Shown piece after piece: positions 62,232 through 64,000 of a DNA stretch of 64,000 nt (the first letter of the stretch is position 1; each line of letters opens with the position of its first letter). Made by a program: the position numbers and the translations under genes. The stretch lies in assembly GCF_027625935.1 (NCBI RefSeq), contig NZ_CP115300.1, positions 806,001 through 870,000 on the forward strand, written 5' to 3'. The notes below the pieces were generated by a model. That model was not told the DNA's origin and did no database searches. It worked only from the letters and a program-made list of their open reading frames with translations. This DNA comes from Streptomyces camelliae (GTDB lineage: Bacteria > Actinomycetota > Actinomycetes > Streptomycetales > Streptomycetaceae).

Positions 62232-62796
62232 TCAGCGCCGGCCGGGCGGGGCGTCCGGCAGCGGGGCGCGGCTGCCCTCGCAGGAGTAGACGATCTCCAC
62301 CGAGCCCCGGGCAGGGCGCGTCGGCGCTCGAAGGCGAGCCCGGTCGTCGGGCTCAGCGCGGGCGTCAGCCGCATCCCGCCGCCGAACAGCAGGGGTACGA
62401 CGACCAGCTCCAGCGTGTCCAGCGCGCCGAGGGCGTGGAAGGTTGGATCGTGCGCGGGCCGCCGACGAGGTGGACGTCGCCGCCCTGGTTGGCCGCGCGG
62501 AGCTCTTCCAGCAGCCGCGCCGGGGCGCTGTCGGTGACGACGTGGTCCGGGGTGCCGGCCGGCCGGCGGGAACCGAGCACGAACACCTGGAGCGTCGGCC
62601 AGGGCCGGCGGTCGTTGCCCAGGGCGGGCTCGAACGTCGTACGGCCCATCAGCGCCTGCTCGCAGTCCTGGAGGAACTCCCGGATGCCGTGACCGGCGCC
62701 GGTCGCGTAGGCCGGGTCGGCCGTGTGGGCCGGCCATCCGTTCGGCGTGGTCACGTAGCCGTCGGCGCTCATGGCCGTACGGGCGCGGATCCTCAT
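62232..62796 (-). pseudogene. RibD-C/dihydrofolate-reductase-like protein, frame broken twice
   Basis: Frame 1 from ATG 62796 (GAGAGGGAGACGAC upstream) reads MRIRARTAMSADGYVTTPNG, ALMGRTTFEP, VFVLGSRRPAGTPDHVV and DVHLVGGPRTI. Near 62440 the frame must shift to continue TFHALGALDTLELVVVPLLF and GGGMRLTPALSPTTGLAFER. Near 62305 a second shift is needed to read SVEIVYSCEG and the stop at 62232. These are the ordered parts of a RibD C-terminal-type reductase of normal length (about 185 residues). Loss of function or an assembly error are both possible. Confidence 0.75.
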
Positions 62797-63146
62797 GTCG
62801 TCTCCCTCTCCGGTCGGTGCGTGCAAGGCGGTCCGGAGCCAGGGACACCCCGCATCCCTTTCTACGGACGGCAGTTGACGCGTACCATGGGCGAGATCCA
62901 CACCGCATGCCCCCTCATCGCGTAAGGACTGAGGTCCATGGTTCCGGCGTCCCGCAGCGGTCGCCGCCGGCACTGAGCCGTCCGCCCGGCGGCGGAGTTC
63001 TCCGTGCCCCTCGCGTCACCTCACGGCGGCCTGACGACCCGGTGTCCCGACACCGCCTGCCTGTCTCGCTTCAGGCTCGTTCCCGTACCCCCGGCCATGC
63101 CCGGCCCTCCTCGGCCCGTGGCCGCCTTCACCGTGAGGTCTTCATC

Positions 63147-63905
63147 GTGCGCACCGATGTCCAGAGCTTTGCCGTCGCCCACCTCCTGCGTCGCCCGGCG
63201 GCCCGCGAAGTCGGCGGCTTCGTCGCGGGGTTCGACCCCTCGACGACCAGCCCGTACGTCAACTACGCCACCCCCTTCCCCGGCGCCGAACCCACGGACC
63301 GGGACCTCGCCGACCTGATCTCCGCCTTCCGCGAGCGCGGGCTCACGCCCCGGCTGGAGTTCGCCCCGGACTCCGCGCCCGCCGTGGAACCCGCGCTGCG
63401 CCGGGCCGGATTCCGTACCGAGGCGGTGCACGAGTACCTGGTCTGTACGCCCGCCACGCTCGCCGAACCGGACCGCGCCGCCCGATCGTTCGAGGTGGAG
63501 GTCCCGGCCACGGACGCGGACTACACCGCGCTCGACGCCGCGCTGTCCGAGGCCTTCGGTGGTGAGTTCCCGCCGTCGCCGGAGGGAGCGGCGCGGTTGC
63601 GGCGCACCGAGGAGGGCGGCGGCGCGGTCCGCTTCGTCCGTGCTCCCGGCGGCGGCTGCGCCGGCGGGGCCCTGTGCACGGCGCCCGCCGAGGGCACCGC
63701 GGAACTGGCCGGCGTCGGCACCCTCCCGGCGCACCGGGGCCGGGGCATAGCCGCCGCGGTCACCCACACCCTGTCGGCGACCCTGTTCGGCCGCGGCGCG
63801 CGGTCCGTGTGGCTGGAGTACTCGGGCGAGGGCTCGCGCCGCGTGTACGAGCGGGTCGGCTTCCGGCCGGGCGGCACGCGACTGTACGTGTCGCTGGACA
63901 GCTGA
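63147..63905 (+). CDS. GNAT-family N-acetyltransferase
   Basis: 252 residues from GTG with GAGG upstream. The C-terminal GNAT core (about 120-250) contains the acetyl-CoA loop GVGTLPAHRGRGIAAAVTH and the final SVWLEYSGEGSRRVYERVGFRPGG. The N-terminal 110 residues form a second, degenerate acetyltransferase-like half. Substrate unknown. Appears monocistronic. Confidence 0.85.
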   Translation: MRTDVQSFAVAHLLRRPAAREVGGFVAGFDPSTTSPYVNYATPFPGAEPTDRDLADLISAFRERGLTPRLEFAPDSAPAVEPALRRAGFRTEAVHEYLVCTPATLAEPDRAARSFEVEVPATDADYTALDAALSEAFGGEFPPSPEGAARLRRTEEGGGAVRFVRAPGGGCAGGALCTAPAEGTAELAGVGTLPAHRGRGIAAAVTHTLSATLFGRGARSVWLEYSGEGSRRVYERVGFRPGGTRLYVSLDS

Positions 63906-63938
63906 CCCCGGCGCGCGGAGGTCAGGCCGGCCGACGCC

Positions 63939-64000
63939 ATGACCGCCCAACATCCCTTCCGTGCCCGGCCGTTCGGGCGCTACAGCCGGCGCGCGTACCG
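63939..64000 (+). CDS. Possible start of a further gene, cut by the window edge
   Basis: An ATG at 63939 opens a frame MTAQHPFRARPFGRYSRRAY that runs off the end. A GGAGG lies about 17 bp upstream, too far for a normal Shine-Dalgarno. No family can be named from 20 residues. Confidence 0.25.
   Translation, partial: MTAQHPFRARPFGRYSRRAY

Noticed and set aside
60066..62537. 823-codon plus-strand frame
   Set aside because: Antisense to the multi-domain SpoIIE protein, which has unmistakable domains on the minus strand.
1..64000. Search for a CRISPR array, tRNA or rRNA genes, transposase, integrase or phage genes
   Set aside because: No regular spaced repeats, no cloverleaf-like sequence with a CCA-type end, and no mobile-element protein motifs were seen. 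The tandem repeats found are all inside one decayed gene.
1..64000. A biosynthetic gene cluster (PKS, NRPS, RiPP, terpene)
   Set aside because: Oxidoreductases, a methyltransferase and an acyl-CoA ligase are present, but no core synthase; the genes fall into separate small operons.

Overview
The base composition (very GC-rich, third codon positions almost always G or C), GTG/TTG starts, ATGA/GTGA overlaps, mycothiol-dependent enzyme families, a SAV2177-type methyltransferase, GH18 and GH92 secreted enzymes, SpoIIE-type phosphatases and rare TTA codons all point to a Streptomyces (or close relative) chromosome. About 60 protein genes are readable. I see no rRNA, tRNA, CRISPR array, transposase or phage gene.

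Layout. 1-4.0 kb: a lipid kinase start, an alkylglycerone-phosphate-synthase-like flavoprotein, a TetR regulator and a glycerol-3-phosphate dehydrogenase, in the order of the mycobacterial Rv2249c-Rv2252 region. 4.1-9.1 kb: a WGR/beta-propeller protein, a TetR/SDR pair and an ABC-F ATPase preceded by a possible leader peptide and attenuator. 9.1-13.6 kb: a decayed gene, a YheO-type regulator with a PLP dehydratase, an aldo/keto reductase, and an SDR behind twin operators. 13.6-19.2 kb: a QueG-like iron-sulfur protein, a SAM methyltransferase, a decayed serine hydrolase with internal tandem duplications, and a glutamate-cysteine ligase-like enzyme. 19.3-23.4 kb: SnoaL protein, azlCD with a divergent Lrp regulator, a thioesterase and a mycothiol-dependent enzyme. 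23.4-31.9 kb: chitinase behind DasR-type sites, a DMT transporter, TetR/NmrA pair, a frameshifted CYTH gene, a Tat lipoprotein deacetylase, RidA and LysR.

31.9-37.8 kb: AhpD-like protein, then aroC-aroK followed by only the first 23 codons of aroB, then an Frc-type sugar ABC transporter with a strong promoter and operator. 37.8-42.5 kb: a sulfide/persulfide oxidation set (TauE, rhodanese, persulfide dioxygenase-rhodanese, GntR regulator, sulfide:quinone oxidoreductase with a TTA codon). 42.6-47.0 kb: an ECF41-type sigma factor with its usual epimerase partner, an LLM flavin enzyme and an AKR/TetR pair. 47.0-51.4 kb: MaoC, acyl-CoA ligase, amidohydrolase and SDR genes divergent from a MarR regulator; this gene set resembles hydroxycinnamate side-chain catabolism (cou genes of Rhodococcus). 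51.5-64 kb: secreted serine protease, APC permease, GH92 mannosidase, two SpoIIE-type phosphatases flanking a mycothiol-dependent enzyme, a frameshifted RibD-like reductase and a GNAT acetyltransferase.

The points I think most deserve checking are the truncated aroB behind intact aroC-aroK, the leader peptide and attenuator before the ABC-F gene, and the sulfide module that combines paired GntR operators with bldA-type codon control. Several frame-broken genes occur in the window; without reads I cannot separate true decay from assembly indels.
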